Source: Reyranella sp. (GTDB taxonomy: Bacteria > Pseudomonadota > Alphaproteobacteria > Reyranellales > Reyranellaceae). From it: a stretch of DNA of 64,000 nucleotides. Position numbers and translations under genes: made by a program. Positions within the stretch are counted from its first letter, which is position 1, and each line of letters starts with the position of its first letter. The notes under the pieces are model-generated. The model had not been told where the DNA came from. It ran no database searches and saw only the letters and a program-made list of their open reading frames with translations. This document shows positions 7,009-16,709 of this stretch, piece by piece. The stretch is from NCBI RefSeq assembly GCF_017305915.1, contig NZ_JAFKJN010000013.1:1-64000 (forward strand), read 5' to 3'.

Positions 7009-8280
7009 ATGGACTGTCTGTGGATCACTTTGGCCGATCCCCAACCGGCAACGAACGGGCAGCTGATCTATTCCGAGGGCCTGATCCGGGCGGCGCGCGA
7101 GGCCGGCGCGGCGCTGACCGTGGTCGGCCTCGTCCGTACCGAAAAACCCCATCCGCCGGGCGATCAGCCCGGTCTGGCGTGGCGGCTGGCCGGCGAGACG
7201 CGCTGGCCGGCATGGCGGCGGGCGCTGCGCGCGATGCCCGAGGTGGCGCAGCGCGGCATCTCGCCGGCGATGGACCGGACGCTCGCCGCGGCGCTCGACG
7301 AGCGGGCCTGGGACGCGATCGTGTTCGACAGCATCTGCGCGGCGTGGGCGCTGCCCGCGGTACTGCATTACCAAGCGAAGAGGAATCCGTCGGCGCGCCT
7401 CGTCTACCTCTCCCACAACCATGAGACTACCGTCGCGCGCCGCATCGCCAGCGTCGCCCGCGGCGCGCGGCGGCTCTATCGCGCCTGGGACATGCTGAGG
7501 CTGGTGCGCCTCGAGCGGCGGCTGATGGCGCGCTGCGATCTCGTCACCTCGAACACGCCCGACGACACCCGCACCTTCGCGGCCGAGGCGGCGCCGACGC
7601 CGGTGATCCTGCTGCCGCCGGGCCATGGCGGCCATCGCGTGGCCGAGCGCACGATCGACGGCTCGGTGCCGCGCCGCGCCATCATCGCCGGCAGCTTCGA
7701 CTGGCCGCCCAAGCGCATCAGCCTCGAGCGCTTCCTCGCCGAGGCGGTGCCGGTCCTGACGGCGGCGGGCATCGAGCTGCAGCTGGTGGGCGAGACCGAG
7801 CCCGCCTATCTGGCGTCGCTGCGCCAGCGCTTCCCGGCGGTGCGCTCCGAGGGGCGGGTCGACGACGTATGGCCCTATCTCGCCAAGGCGCGTCTGGCGC
7901 TGGTGCCGGACGAGCTGGGCGGCTTCAAGCTCAAGGGCTTGGACTACGTCTTCAACCGCCTGCCCATCCTGGCCATGCGCGTGGCGCTGCCGGGCATGCC
8001 GCTGGAGGACGGGCTGAGCGTCGGGCTGTTCGACAGCCATCGCGCGCTGGCCGCGGGCGTGGTCGCCTTGATCGACGATTTCGTGACGCTCAACCGACGC
8101 CAGCGCGAGGCCTACGACGCCTGCGCGATGCGCTTCGACTGGTCGCGCATCGGCCGGCATCTGGTGGATACGATCCGCAGCCTCGAGCGGCCCCGCCAGC
8201 GCGCTAGTGGGCGAGCTCGCGCAGCCGCCGGGCCATCTTCGACGCCGTCGATTCCGGTTCCCCCGGCGGCAGGAAGATGA
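7009..8280 (+). CDS. Glycosyltransferase (GT4/GT1-like, GT-B fold)
   Basis: A 423-residue GT-B-type glycosyltransferase. The N-terminal acceptor domain includes RLVYLSHNHETTVARRIA. The C-terminal domain has the donor-site strand IIAGSFDWPPKRISLERFLAEA-type segment and LQLVGETEPAYL, then DELGGFKLKGLDYVFNRLP. AGGGCGGAG lies just before the ATG at 7009, so the in-frame sequence upstream is discarded. It diverges from the aminotransferase gene across a 198-bp spacer that must hold both promoters. Its 3' end overlaps the convergent FkbM gene by 77 bp. It probably transfers a sugar to a surface glycan. Confidence 0.75.
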   Translation: MDCLWITLADPQPATNGQLIYSEGLIRAAREAGAALTVVGLVRTEKPHPPGDQPGLAWRLAGETRWPAWRRALRAMPEVAQRGISPAMDRTLAAALDERAWDAIVFDSICAAWALPAVLHYQAKRNPSARLVYLSHNHETTVARRIASVARGARRLYRAWDMLRLVRLERRLMARCDLVTSNTPDDTRTFAAEAAPTPVILLPPGHGGHRVAERTIDGSVPRRAIIAGSFDWPPKRISLERFLAEAVPVLTAAGIELQLVGETEPAYLASLRQRFPAVRSEGRVDDVWPYLAKARLALVPDELGGFKLKGLDYVFNRLPILAMRVALPGMPLEDGLSVGLFDSHRALAAGVVALIDDFVTLNRRQREAYDACAMRFDWSRIGRHLVDTIRSLERPRQRASGRARAAAGPSSTPSIPVPPAAGR

Positions 8281-9043
8281 AGTTGTAGATGTAGCGGCCG
8301 AAGCGCTGCCGCTCGGTCAGCGACGCGGTGAGATCCGGCAGGTTGGCCGGATTCTGCATGGCCGTGACGGAGAACTGGTCGATCGGCTTCAGCTGCCCGT
8401 CGTGCACGAACAGGCCGCGATAGCCGAGCCGGTCGAAATAGGCGCGGGCCGGCGCCAGGCCGCCGGGCGACAGCCGGTCCTCGACCTCGACCAGCAGGCG
8501 TGGCTGGCAGCGCTCGATGGTCTCGACCGCGCCCTCGAGCACCGCCTGCTGATGGCCCTCGACGTCGATCTTGATGAAGCCGCAGCGGCCCGAATAGACG
8601 TCGTCGAGCCGTTCCATCGGCACCTGGATGCCCTGGTAGTCGGCGTAGGTGGCCGAGGCGTCGTCCGACACCGTCGAGCAGCCCGTCACCACCACGCCGT
8701 CGACCACCGGCGTGCGCAGCTCGATCGAGCCGGTCCGGTCCGACAGCGCGATCGGCTCGACGGTCACGCCGCTTCGGAATTTCCGGCGCAACGCCCGCGC
8801 CAGCGGCGGCATCGGCTCGAAGGCGACGACATGGCGGGCATGGCGGCGCATGTAGTGGACGTAGGAGCCGTCGTTGGCACCGATGTCGATGGCATCGACA
8901 TCGGGGCGGCACAGGAACTCCAGCAGGTGCAGCTCGACCTCGCCGTAGCGGCCGTAGAAGCGCGCCTCGCGCCAGTTCAGCAGCGGTTGCGGGCAGAGCG
9001 CCCGAAGGGCCTGCCGCGCATCACCGTACGAACGGCCGGGCAT
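8204..9043 (-). CDS. FkbM-family SAM-dependent methyltransferase
   Basis: A 279-residue class I methyltransferase. SAM-binding motif I reads DAIDIGANDGS (residues 50-60), followed by VVAFEPMPPLA. The FkbM signature FIKIDVEGHQQAVLEGA starts near residue 156. FkbM enzymes O-methylate sugars or polyketides. Beside a glycosyltransferase and a sugar aminotransferase, O-methylation of a glycan is the likely role. The C-terminus (YIYNFIFLPPGE) is typical. No SD is obvious at the ATG. Confidence 0.8.
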   Translation of the reverse strand: MPGRSYGDARQALRALCPQPLLNWREARFYGRYGEVELHLLEFLCRPDVDAIDIGANDGSYVHYMRRHARHVVAFEPMPPLARALRRKFRSGVTVEPIALSDRTGSIELRTPVVDGVVVTGCSTVSDDASATYADYQGIQVPMERLDDVYSGRCGFIKIDVEGHQQAVLEGAVETIERCQPRLLVEVEDRLSPGGLAPARAYFDRLGYRGLFVHDGQLKPIDQFSVTAMQNPANLPDLTASLTERQRFGRYIYNFIFLPPGEPESTASKMARRLRELAH

Positions 9044-9120
9044 GACGGGGCCTCCCTTTGCGCCGACGGGAAGCCAAATCTAGGCACCGGACCTGCGATT
9101 ATCGCGTGACCAGCGCGTGA

Positions 9121-10716
9121 TCACGCCGCTTTCAGGATATCCGCCATCTTCTCGCCGACCATGATCGACGGCGCGTTGGTGTTGCCCGAGGGCATGGTCG
9201 GGAAGATCGAGGCGTCGGCCACCCGCAGCCCGTCGAGGCCGTGCACCTTGAGCTTGTCGTCGACCACGGTCCGCTGGCCTGCCGGGCCCATGCGGCAGGT
9301 GCCGATCGGGTGATAGGCGGTCTGCGAGTTGTGGCGAATCCAGGTCAGGATCTCGTCGTCGCTCCGGACCGAGGGCCCGGGCGAGTATTCCTCGCCGCGA
9401 TAGACGTCCATCGGCGGCGCGTCGACGATCCGGCGGATCATGCGGAAGCCTTCGGACATCGCGGCCTGGTCGATCGGGTCGGCGAGGAAGTTGAAGCGGA
9501 TCGCCGGCTGCGCCTTGGGGTCCTTCGAGCGGATGTGGATCGAACCCAGGCTCTCGGGCCGCAGCTGGTAGACCGAGACGGTCATCGACGGGAAGTCCTG
9601 CAGCTTGCGGGTCTTCGGGTCCTTGATCGAGTAGGGCACGATGTGCATCTGCACGTCGGGCGTTGCCAGTTCCGGCCGCGTCCGCAGAAAGGCGAGCAAG
9701 GGCGCCGAGGGCAGGCTCATGAAGCCGCCGCCGGTCGCGAGATACTTCATCATCTGGGTCACCGCGCCCAAGCCGCGCGCCATGTGATTGTAGGAGACCT
9801 TCGGGTCCTTCACGCGCCAGACGATGCGGGCGTTGATGTGGTCGCGGAAATTCTCGCCGACCGCCGGCAGCTCGTGCTTGACCTCGATGCCGTGCTGCTT
9901 CAGCAGCTCCGGCTGGCCGATGCCGGAGAGCTCCAGGATCTGCGGGGAAGCGACCCCGCCGGCGGAGAGGATGGTCTCCTTCGCGCGCGCCTGCACCGCC
10001 TTGCCGTCCTTCTCGTACTCGACGCCGACGCAGCGCTTGCCGTCGAGCAGCACGCGCAGCGTATGCGCGTTGGTCACGACATGCAGGTTGGGCGAGCGCT
10101 TCATCGCCGGCTCGATGTAGCAATGGGCGACGCTCATGCGCCGGCCTTTGTAGATCGAGGTCTGCGTCTTCACGACGCCTTCTTGGTCCTCGCTGTTGTA
10201 GTCGGGGTTGAGCTTGTAGCCGGCCGCCTTGGCCGCCTCGAACAGGGTGTCGTAGAGCGGGTTCTGGTCGGGCACGGTCGAGACCTTGAGCGGCCCGTCG
10301 GTGCCGCGGCCGTTGCTGCCGTCGCCATCGACGAAGTTCTCGATCCGGGTGAAGACCGGCGCCACGTCGCGCCAGCTCCAGCCGCGGCAGCCCATCTGGG
10401 CCCAGGTGTCGTAGTCGAGCGGCTGGCCGCGCACCCAGACCAGGCCGTTGATCGAGCTCGATCCGCCGAGCAATTTACCGCGCGGCACCGGGATTTGCCG
10501 GTTGTTGGTCCCGGGCTCCGGCTCGGACTGGTAGAGCCAGTTGGCGGCCGGGTTGTCGATCAGCAGGCCGAAGCTGAGCGGCATGCGGGAATAGGGGTGG
10601 CTGGCGCTCCCGGCTTCGAGAAGCAGCACCTTCGTGCCTGAATTTTCCGTGAGCCGCGCGGCCAGGGCGCCGCCGGCCGAGCCCGCGCCCACGATGATGT
10701 AGTCATAGTCGGCCAT
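9121..10716 (-). CDS. GMC-family oxidoreductase (choline / alcohol dehydrogenase-like)
   Basis: A 531-residue flavoprotein of the glucose-methanol-choline family, which oxidises an alcohol to an aldehyde with FAD. The FAD motif IIVGAGSAGGALAARL is at residues 7-22, then GGSSSINGLVWVRG (GMC signature 1), LSAGGVASPQILELSG (signature 2) and the catalytic His region YHPIGTCRMG near the C-terminus. The ATG at 10716 follows GGGAGGAACC. The substrate is unknown. A second, distinct GMC enzyme lies at 50899-52497. It is divergent from the RND pump operon. Confidence 0.88.
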   Translation of the reverse strand: MADYDYIIVGAGSAGGALAARLTENSGTKVLLLEAGSASHPYSRMPLSFGLLIDNPAANWLYQSEPEPGTNNRQIPVPRGKLLGGSSSINGLVWVRGQPLDYDTWAQMGCRGWSWRDVAPVFTRIENFVDGDGSNGRGTDGPLKVSTVPDQNPLYDTLFEAAKAAGYKLNPDYNSEDQEGVVKTQTSIYKGRRMSVAHCYIEPAMKRSPNLHVVTNAHTLRVLLDGKRCVGVEYEKDGKAVQARAKETILSAGGVASPQILELSGIGQPELLKQHGIEVKHELPAVGENFRDHINARIVWRVKDPKVSYNHMARGLGAVTQMMKYLATGGGFMSLPSAPLLAFLRTRPELATPDVQMHIVPYSIKDPKTRKLQDFPSMTVSVYQLRPESLGSIHIRSKDPKAQPAIRFNFLADPIDQAAMSEGFRMIRRIVDAPPMDVYRGEEYSPGPSVRSDDEILTWIRHNSQTAYHPIGTCRMGPAGQRTVVDDKLKVHGLDGLRVADASIFPTMPSGNTNAPSIMVGEKMADILKAA

Positions 10717-10787
10717 TCGCCTGGTTCCTCCCGGAGCACCGTTTCGCCCTATGCAAGCGTAGCGCAGAGCCATGCAAGGAGAAGGGG

Positions 10788-10794
10788 ATATAAT
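10788..10794. promoter_or_regulatory. ATATAAT hexamer region in divergent spacer
   Basis: The 168-bp spacer between the GMC gene and the RND pump contains one AT-rich patch with TATAAT on the plus strand (10789-10794) and TTATAT on the minus strand. Either could serve as a -10 element. No good -35 partner stands out on either strand, so this is only a candidate. Confidence 0.3.
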
Positions 10795-10884
10795 TTCTCG
10801 ACACACGGAATTTGGCATGGTCGGATGCCGGACGCGTCCGATCCGTGGGGGGTCGGCTCCCGGTAACGCGGATTTCCAGTCGAA

Positions 10885-13800
10885 ATGCTGCATCTCGTTC
10901 GTATTGCGCTGACCAAGCCCTATACGTTCGTGGTGCTTGCGGTGCTGATCCTGATCGTCGGGCCGCTGGCGGCGCTGCGCACGCCGGTCGACATCTTCCC
11001 CGAGATCCGCATCCCGGTGATCGCCGTGGTCTGGAGCTACACCGGCCTGCCGCCCGACGAGATGTCGGGCCGGGTGATGCTGAACTTCCAGCGCTCGCTC
11101 ACCACCACCGTCAACGACATCGAGCACATCGAGGGCACGTCCTATACCGGCGTCGGCATCGTCAAGGTCTTCTTCCAACCCGGCACCGACATCAACACGG
11201 CCAATGCGCAGGTCACGGCGATCTCGCAGACCGTGCTGAAGCAGATGCCGCCGAACATCACGCCGCCGCTGATCCTGAATTTCAACGCCTCGACCGTGCC
11301 GATCATCCAGATCGCGCTGGCGGGCAAGGGCATGTCCGAGCAGGCGGTGTTCGATCTCGCGATCAACACCGTGCGCACGCCGCTGGTCACCGTGCCGGGG
11401 GCCGCGATCCCGTTCCCGTACGGCGGCAAGTTCCGCCAGATCCAGATCGACCTCGATCCCGCGGCGATGCAGGCACGCGGCCTGTCGGCCAACGACGTCG
11501 CCAACGCGCTGGCCGCGCAGAACCTGCTGACGCCGGCCGGCTCGCAGAAGATCGGCGGCTTGGAATACGCCATCAAGCTCAACAACACGCCCAGGGACTT
11601 CGAGGCGCTGGCCGACCTGCCGGTCTTCGCCAAGGACGGCGCCGTCGTCTATCTGCGCGACGTGGCCCAGGTGCGCGACGGCAACCCGCCGCAGCAGAGC
11701 ATCGTCCATGTCGACGGCGGCCGCTCGGTGCTGCTGGCGGTGCTGAAGAACGGCGCGACCTCGACGCTCGCCATCATCGAGGGCATCAAGGACAGGGTCG
11801 CGGAACTGCGCAAGTCGGTGCCGGAGAACCTCGGCATCGCCCTGCTGGGCGATCAGTCGCTGTTCGTCGAGAACGCGGTGTCCGGCGTCGCCATCGAGGC
11901 GGTGATCGCCGCGGTGCTGACCAGCCTGATGATCCTGCTGTTTCTCGGCAGCTGGCGTTCGACCGTCATCATCGCGACGTCGATCCCGCTCGCCATCCTG
12001 GGCTCGATCGCGCTGCTGGCGGCGTTCGGCGAGACGCTGAACATCATGACCCTGGGCGGGCTGGCGCTGGCGGTCGGCATCCTGGTCGACGACGCCACCG
12101 TCACCATCGAGAACATCAACTGGCATCTCGAGCAGGGCAAGGGCGTCGAGACGGCGATCATGGACGGCGCGCGGCAGATCGTGACGCCGGCCTTCGTGTC
12201 GCTGCTCTGCATCTGCATTGTCTTCGTGCCGATGTTCTTCCTCGAGGGCGTCGCCCGCTTCCTGTTCGTGCCGATGGCCGAGGCGGTGATGTTCGCCATG
12301 GTCTGCTCGTTCATCCTGTCACGCACCCTGGTGCCGACGATGGCGAACTTCCTGCTGAAGCCGCACGTCGCGCACGCGCACGGCGACAAGCCGGCGACAC
12401 GCAATCCGCTGGTGCTGTTCCAGCGCGGCTTCGAGACGCGCTTCGAGCGCTTCCGCGCCGTCTATCGCGGCCTGCTGGCGATGGCGCTCGGCCGGCGCGG
12501 CGTGTTCATCGCGGGCTTCATGGCGATCGTGCTGGCCTCGTTCGCGCTGGCGCCGATGCTCGGCCGCAACTTCTTCCCGTCGGTCGATGCCGGTCAGATC
12601 CTGATGCACGCCCGCGCCCCGGTCGGCACCCGGGTCGAGGAGACGGCCAACCAGTTCGCCGCCATCCAGAAGGCGATTCGCGAGATCATCCCGTCGGGCG
12701 AGATCGCCACGATGGTCGACAATCTCGGCATGCCGGTGAGCGGCATCAACCTCACCTACAACAACACCGGGGTGATCGGCCCGCAGGACGGCGACATCCA
12801 GATCAAGCTGGTCGAGGGCCACGGCCCGACCGACAAGTACGTCGCCGAGCTGCGCCGCCGGCTGCCCGAGAGCTTTCCCGGCTTCACCTTCTCCTTCCTG
12901 CCGGCCGACATCATCAGCCAGATCCTGAACTTCGGCGCGCCGTCGCCGATCGACGTCCAGGTACGGACCTCCGACCTGGGACAGGGCTTCGAGCACGCCA
13001 ACCGGCTGCTGGCGCGCATCCGGACGATCCCTGGCGTCGTCGATGCCCGCATCCAGCAGGCGCGCACCGCGCCGGTGTTCGCCGTCGATATCGACCGCAC
13101 CCGCGCGCAGTATGTCGGCCTCACCACCCGCGACGTCACCAACTCGCTGGTGGTCAACCTCGCGGGCTCGGGTCAGGTCGCGCCGACCTACTGGCTCAAC
13201 CAGAGTACCGGCATCACCTACAACATCGTCATGCAGACGCCGCAGTACCGGCTCGATTCGCTGACGGCGCTCAGCAACCTGCCGATCATGGCGCCGGCCG
13301 CGACCTCGCTGCAGGTGCTGGGCGGCTTCGCCGACATTCGCCGCGACGTTGCCAATGCCGTGGTGTCGCAATACGACCTGCAGGGCGTGGTGCAGGTCTA
13401 TGCCTCGGTGCAGGGCCGCGATCTCGGTGCCGTTGCCGCCGACGTGCGCAGGGTGGTGGCCGAGCTGGCGCCGCAGGCCGGCCCCAAGATCCGCGCCGTC
13501 AAGGTCCAGGGCCAGGTCAAGACCATGGAGAGTGCCTTCTCCGGCCTGCTGTTCGGCCTCGCCGGCGCGATCGTGCTGATCTACCTGCTGATCGTTGTGA
13601 ACTTCCAGTCGTGGAGCGACCCCTTCGTCATCATCACCGCGCTGCCGGCGGCGCTAGCCGGCATCGTCTGGATGCTGTTCACCACCAACACTACGCTCTC
13701 GGTGCCGGCGCTGACCGGCGCGATCATGTGCATGGGCGTCGCCACTGCCAACTCGGTGCTGGTGATCAGCTTCGCGCGCGAGCGGCTGGCCGAGCTGGAC

Positions 13801-14073
13801 GACGCCATCGCGGCGGCGCTCGACGCGGGCTTCGTCCGCTTCCGCCCGGTACTGATGACGGCGCTCGCCATGATCATCGGTATGACCCCGATGGCGCTCG
13901 GCCTGGGCGAGGGCGGCGAGCAGAATGCGCCACTCGGCCGCGCTGTGATCGGCGGCCTGATCTTCGCTACGATCGCCACCCTGATCTTCGTCCCGGTCGT
14001 GTTCAGCGTCATCCACCGCAACCATGGCAAGGCCGCACCCGTCGATGACCCCGGAGCCGCCCATGCAGCCTGA
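10885..14073 (+). CDS. RND-family efflux pump inner-membrane permease
   Basis: A 1062-residue HAE1/AcrB-type proton-driven transporter. It begins with TM1 (FVVLAVLILIVGPLAAL), followed by the periplasmic porter domain with the TPVDIFPEI segment. The proton-relay helix GILVDDATVTIEN (two adjacent Asp) is near residues 398-410. The repeat half has the usual AIMCMGVATANSVLVISFARE. The length is normal. It overlaps the fusion-protein gene downstream, giving permease-then-adaptor order. No outer-membrane channel gene is in the window. No SD is obvious at the ATG (MLHLVRIA). Confidence 0.92.
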   Translation: MLHLVRIALTKPYTFVVLAVLILIVGPLAALRTPVDIFPEIRIPVIAVVWSYTGLPPDEMSGRVMLNFQRSLTTTVNDIEHIEGTSYTGVGIVKVFFQPGTDINTANAQVTAISQTVLKQMPPNITPPLILNFNASTVPIIQIALAGKGMSEQAVFDLAINTVRTPLVTVPGAAIPFPYGGKFRQIQIDLDPAAMQARGLSANDVANALAAQNLLTPAGSQKIGGLEYAIKLNNTPRDFEALADLPVFAKDGAVVYLRDVAQVRDGNPPQQSIVHVDGGRSVLLAVLKNGATSTLAIIEGIKDRVAELRKSVPENLGIALLGDQSLFVENAVSGVAIEAVIAAVLTSLMILLFLGSWRSTVIIATSIPLAILGSIALLAAFGETLNIMTLGGLALAVGILVDDATVTIENINWHLEQGKGVETAIMDGARQIVTPAFVSLLCICIVFVPMFFLEGVARFLFVPMAEAVMFAMVCSFILSRTLVPTMANFLLKPHVAHAHGDKPATRNPLVLFQRGFETRFERFRAVYRGLLAMALGRRGVFIAGFMAIVLASFALAPMLGRNFFPSVDAGQILMHARAPVGTRVEETANQFAAIQKAIREIIPSGEIATMVDNLGMPVSGINLTYNNTGVIGPQDGDIQIKLVEGHGPTDKYVAELRRRLPESFPGFTFSFLPADIISQILNFGAPSPIDVQVRTSDLGQGFEHANRLLARIRTIPGVVDARIQQARTAPVFAVDIDRTRAQYVGLTTRDVTNSLVVNLAGSGQVAPTYWLNQSTGITYNIVMQTPQYRLDSLTALSNLPIMAPAATSLQVLGGFADIRRDVANAVVSQYDLQGVVQVYASVQGRDLGAVAADVRRVVAELAPQAGPKIRAVKVQGQVKTMESAFSGLLFGLAGAIVLIYLLIVVNFQSWSDPFVIITALPAALAGIVWMLFTTNTTLSVPALTGAIMCMGVATANSVLVISFARERLAELDDAIAAALDAGFVRFRPVLMTALAMIIGMTPMALGLGEGGEQNAPLGRAVIGGLIFATIATLIFVPVVFSVIHRNHGKAAPVDDPGAAHAA

Positions 14074-15232
14074 GTCGCCCTCGCCCAGCGGCAAGGTCTC
14101 GCGTCGAAGCCTCATGATCGTCGGCCTGATCGTCGCCCTGGCGGCGGCATTCGTCGTCGTGAACGGGGTCGGCAGCCGCAACGCCAGCGAAGCGCGGCTC
14201 AAGGAAATGACCGCCACCCAGTCGGTCGCGACCGTCGCGGTCATCGCGCCGAGCGTCGGCGGCAACAAGTCGTCGCTCGAGCTGCCGGGCCGCCTCGAGG
14301 CCTATTCGCGGGCGCCGATCTATGCCCGCGTCAGTGGCTTCCTGAAGGCCTGGTATGTCGACATCGGCACGTCGGTGAAGACGGGCCAGCTGCTGGCCGA
14401 GATCGAGGCACCCGATCTGGACCAGCAGTTGCTGCAGGCCAAGGCGGCGCTCGCCTCGGCGCAGGCGGCCGAGACCCTTGCCATCGTCACCGCCGAGCGC
14501 TGGCGGACGCTGGGCGGCAGCAATGCCGTCTCCAAGCAGACGGTCGACGAGAAGGTCGGCGATCTCACGGTCAAGCAGGCGCTCACCAAGGCCGCCCAGG
14601 CCAACGTCGACCGCCTGGTCGTGCTGTCCGATTTCAAGCGCGTGACCGCGCCGTTCGACGGCATCGTCACGACCCGCAACACCGACGTCGGCGCGCTGAT
14701 CAACGCCGATTCCAGCGCGGGCCTGGCGCTGTTCGTGGTCTCCGACACCCAGAAGCTGCGCCTCACCGTCAGCGTGCCGCAGAATTTCGTGCCGGCGGTG
14801 AAGCTCGACACCAAGGTCGAGATCGCCGTCCCGGAGTACCCCGGCAAGGTCTATGCCGGCCGCGTCGAGGCCTCGGCGCGCGCCGTCGATCCGGCCTCGG
14901 GCACTACCCGCATGCAGGTCGTGGTCGACAACGTCGCAGGCGAGCTGATGCCCGGGGCCTTTGCCAATACCCGCATCCAGCTGCCGGAGAACGCCCAGGC
15001 GATCGCGATCCCGGCGGGCTCGCTGATCTTCGGCAAGGACGGGCTGCGGGTGGCGACACTCGATGCCAACGACAAGGTGCTGCTCAAGACCATCACGATC
15101 TCGCGCGACCTCGGCCAGGTGGTCGAGATCGGCACCGGGCTGACACGCGACGACCGCCTGATCGAAAGCCCGCCGGACGGCCTGTCGGACGGCGATCCCG
15201 TCCGGGTCGTCACACCTGCCAACAGGAAGTGA
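14063..15232 (+). CDS. RND efflux periplasmic adaptor (membrane fusion protein)
   Basis: A 389-residue HlyD/AcrA-type adaptor with one N-terminal TM anchor ([17 protein letters not shown]). The barrel-sandwich half-motifs are [18 protein letters not shown] and [20 protein letters not shown], flanking an alpha hairpin rich in Ala/Gln. The beta-barrel and membrane-proximal domains follow. I chose the ATG at 14063 because GGAG lies 8 bases upstream and it overlaps the permease stop. Two in-frame ATGs (14024, 14045) lie deeper in the permease. It links the permease to an outer-membrane channel encoded elsewhere. Confidence 0.85.
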   Translation: MQPESPSPSGKVSRRSLMIVGLIVALAAAFVVVNGVGSRNASEARLKEMTATQSVATVAVIAPSVGGNKSSLELPGRLEAYSRAPIYARVSGFLKAWYVDIGTSVKTGQLLAEIEAPDLDQQLLQAKAALASAQAAETLAIVTAERWRTLGGSNAVSKQTVDEKVGDLTVKQALTKAAQANVDRLVVLSDFKRVTAPFDGIVTTRNTDVGALINADSSAGLALFVVSDTQKLRLTVSVPQNFVPAVKLDTKVEIAVPEYPGKVYAGRVEASARAVDPASGTTRMQVVVDNVAGELMPGAFANTRIQLPENAQAIAIPAGSLIFGKDGLRVATLDANDKVLLKTITISRDLGQVVEIGTGLTRDDRLIESPPDGLSDGDPVRVVTPANRK

Positions 15233-15279
15233 AATGCGCGGGCGTTGAAACGGCCGGCGGCATCACCCATAACTCCTTC

Positions 15280-15930
15280 ATGGACCAGGCATTCGGGGCG
15301 AGTGAATTTGCCGACAACCCGGAGCCGCGCTGCCCCTGCCTGTTGCTGCTCGACACCTCGGCGTCGATGGACGGCCCGGCGATCGCCGAGCTGGCGAAGG
15401 GCCTTGCCGCCTTCAAGCACGAGCTGGCACTCGACGCCCTGGCGATGAAGCGGGTCGAGGTGGCGATCGTCTCGTTCGGGCCGGTCAAGGTGGTGGCCGA
15501 CTTCCACACCCCCGACCGCTTCCAGCCGCCGCCGCTCGCGGCTGCGGGCGACACGCCGATGGGGGCGGCGATCCTGGCCGGGCTGGAGATGGTGCGCCAG
15601 CGCAAGGAGGCCTACAGGGCCAACGGCATTTCGTATTACCGGCCCTGGGTCTTCCTGATCACCGATGGTACGCCGACCGACGCGTGGGATCGCGCCGCCG
15701 AAGCGGTGAAAGCGGGAGAGGATGTCAAGAGCTTCTCCTTCTTCGCCGTCGGCGTCGCCGAAGCCGACATGGGCGTGCTCGGCAAGATCGCGGTGCGCCC
15801 GCCGCTCAAGCTCGACGGCCTGCGTTTCGGTGACCTGTTCGCCTGGCTGTCGTCGTCGCTCAGCAACCTGTCGCGCTCGAGCCCGAGCCGGCCGCCGCCG
15901 CTCGCGCCGACCGACTGGAACTACATCTGA
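15280..15930 (+). CDS. TerY-like von Willebrand factor A protein
   Basis: A 216-residue single vWA-domain protein of the TerY type. The MIDAS motif is complete: DTSASMDG (D-x-S-x-S), the Thr in GDTPMG, and the Asp in LITDGTPTD. It has no signal peptide, so it is cytoplasmic. The ATG at 15280 is one possible start. A GTG at 15229 that overlaps the upstream adaptor stop would add 17 residues; neither has a clear SD. Its stop overlaps the PP2C start. vWA-PP2C-kinase gene trios are known as TerY-P triads in comparative-genomic work, where the vWA protein is thought to scaffold metal-dependent complexes. Confidence 0.82.
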   Translation: MDQAFGASEFADNPEPRCPCLLLLDTSASMDGPAIAELAKGLAAFKHELALDALAMKRVEVAIVSFGPVKVVADFHTPDRFQPPPLAAAGDTPMGAAILAGLEMVRQRKEAYRANGISYYRPWVFLITDGTPTDAWDRAAEAVKAGEDVKSFSFFAVGVAEADMGVLGKIAVRPPLKLDGLRFGDLFAWLSSSLSNLSRSSPSRPPPLAPTDWNYI

Positions 15931-16709
15931 TGGCTGAATCGCCCTGGCGCATTGCCATGGCATCGTCGGTCGGCACGGCGCATCTCGCGGCGGCCCAGCC
16001 CTGTCAGGACGCGCACAGGCATCTCGCGACCGTCGACGCAGAGGGACAGCCCGTCCTCGTGCTGTCGGCGTCCGACGGCGCGGGCTCGGCGGAGCGGGCC
16101 GAGGTCGGCGCGATCCTGGCCTGCGATACCTTCGTGCGCCTGGTGGCGGCTTATCTCGAGGAGGGCGGCACGGTCGAGGGAATCGGCCGGCCGCTGGCGG
16201 AGCGCTGGATCGCCGGCATCCTCTATCGCCTGGAGCTGCAGACGCGGCAGACCCGTGCGGCGCTGCGCGACTATGCCTGCACCCTGCTGGCGGCCGTGGT
16301 CGGCGCGAAGGGCGCGGCGTTCCTGCAGATCGGCGACGGCGCCATGGTGATTGCCGATAACGGCTGGCGGCACGTCTTCTGGCCGCAGCACGGCGAGTTC
16401 GCCAACACCACTACCTTCATCACCTCCGACCGTGCCGCGCAGGCGATGGACTTCGAGGCTCACCGCGCGCCGGTCGACGAGATCGCCCTGTTCACCGACG
16501 GCCTCGAAAGCCTGGTGCTGCACAAGGCCACGCGGAGCGTGCACGGGCCGTTCTTCGACAGCATGTTCGCGTCGGTGCGCAAGTCGGCGGCATCGGGCGT
16601 CGATGACCCGCTGTCGCGGGCGCTCGGCGACTACCTGTCGAGCCCGCGCATCAACGAGCGGACCGACGACGACAAGACGCTGATCCTGGCCTCGCGGAAG
16701 CGCGCATGA
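15930..16709 (+). CDS. PP2C-family protein phosphatase of TerY-P triad
   Basis: A 259-residue Ser/Thr phosphatase of the PP2C_2 type. Metal-binding acidic motifs are visible: SASDGAGSAERAEVGA near residues 45-60, the AAFLQIGDGAMV strand, IALFTDGLESL, and the C-terminal DDDKTLIL. It starts within the vWA stop (TGATG) and ends in an ATGA overlap with the kinase. The trio is therefore one translational unit. It presumably reverses phosphorylation by the adjacent kinase. It is short and has no membrane segment. Confidence 0.85.
   Translation: MAESPWRIAMASSVGTAHLAAAQPCQDAHRHLATVDAEGQPVLVLSASDGAGSAERAEVGAILACDTFVRLVAAYLEEGGTVEGIGRPLAERWIAGILYRLELQTRQTRAALRDYACTLLAAVVGAKGAAFLQIGDGAMVIADNGWRHVFWPQHGEFANTTTFITSDRAAQAMDFEAHRAPVDEIALFTDGLESLVLHKATRSVHGPFFDSMFASVRKSAASGVDDPLSRALGDYLSSPRINERTDDDKTLILASRKRA

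Noticed and set aside
10818..10870. Possible third copy of repeat family B upstream of the RND gene
   Set aside because: It shares GACGCGTCCG and a G-run but I cannot align the diagnostic CCTATGG and ATCGGCATCGG blocks.
10717..12126. N-terminal extension of the first GMC oxidoreductase to about 1000 residues
   Set aside because: The extension is antisense to the RND gene. The FAD motif needs to be near the N-terminus, and a good ribosome site precedes the ATG at 10716.
10812..14048. A 1078-codon frame shifted relative to the RND permease
   Set aside because: The other frame encodes an unmistakable RND transporter. This one is Arg/Gly/Ala-rich without domains.
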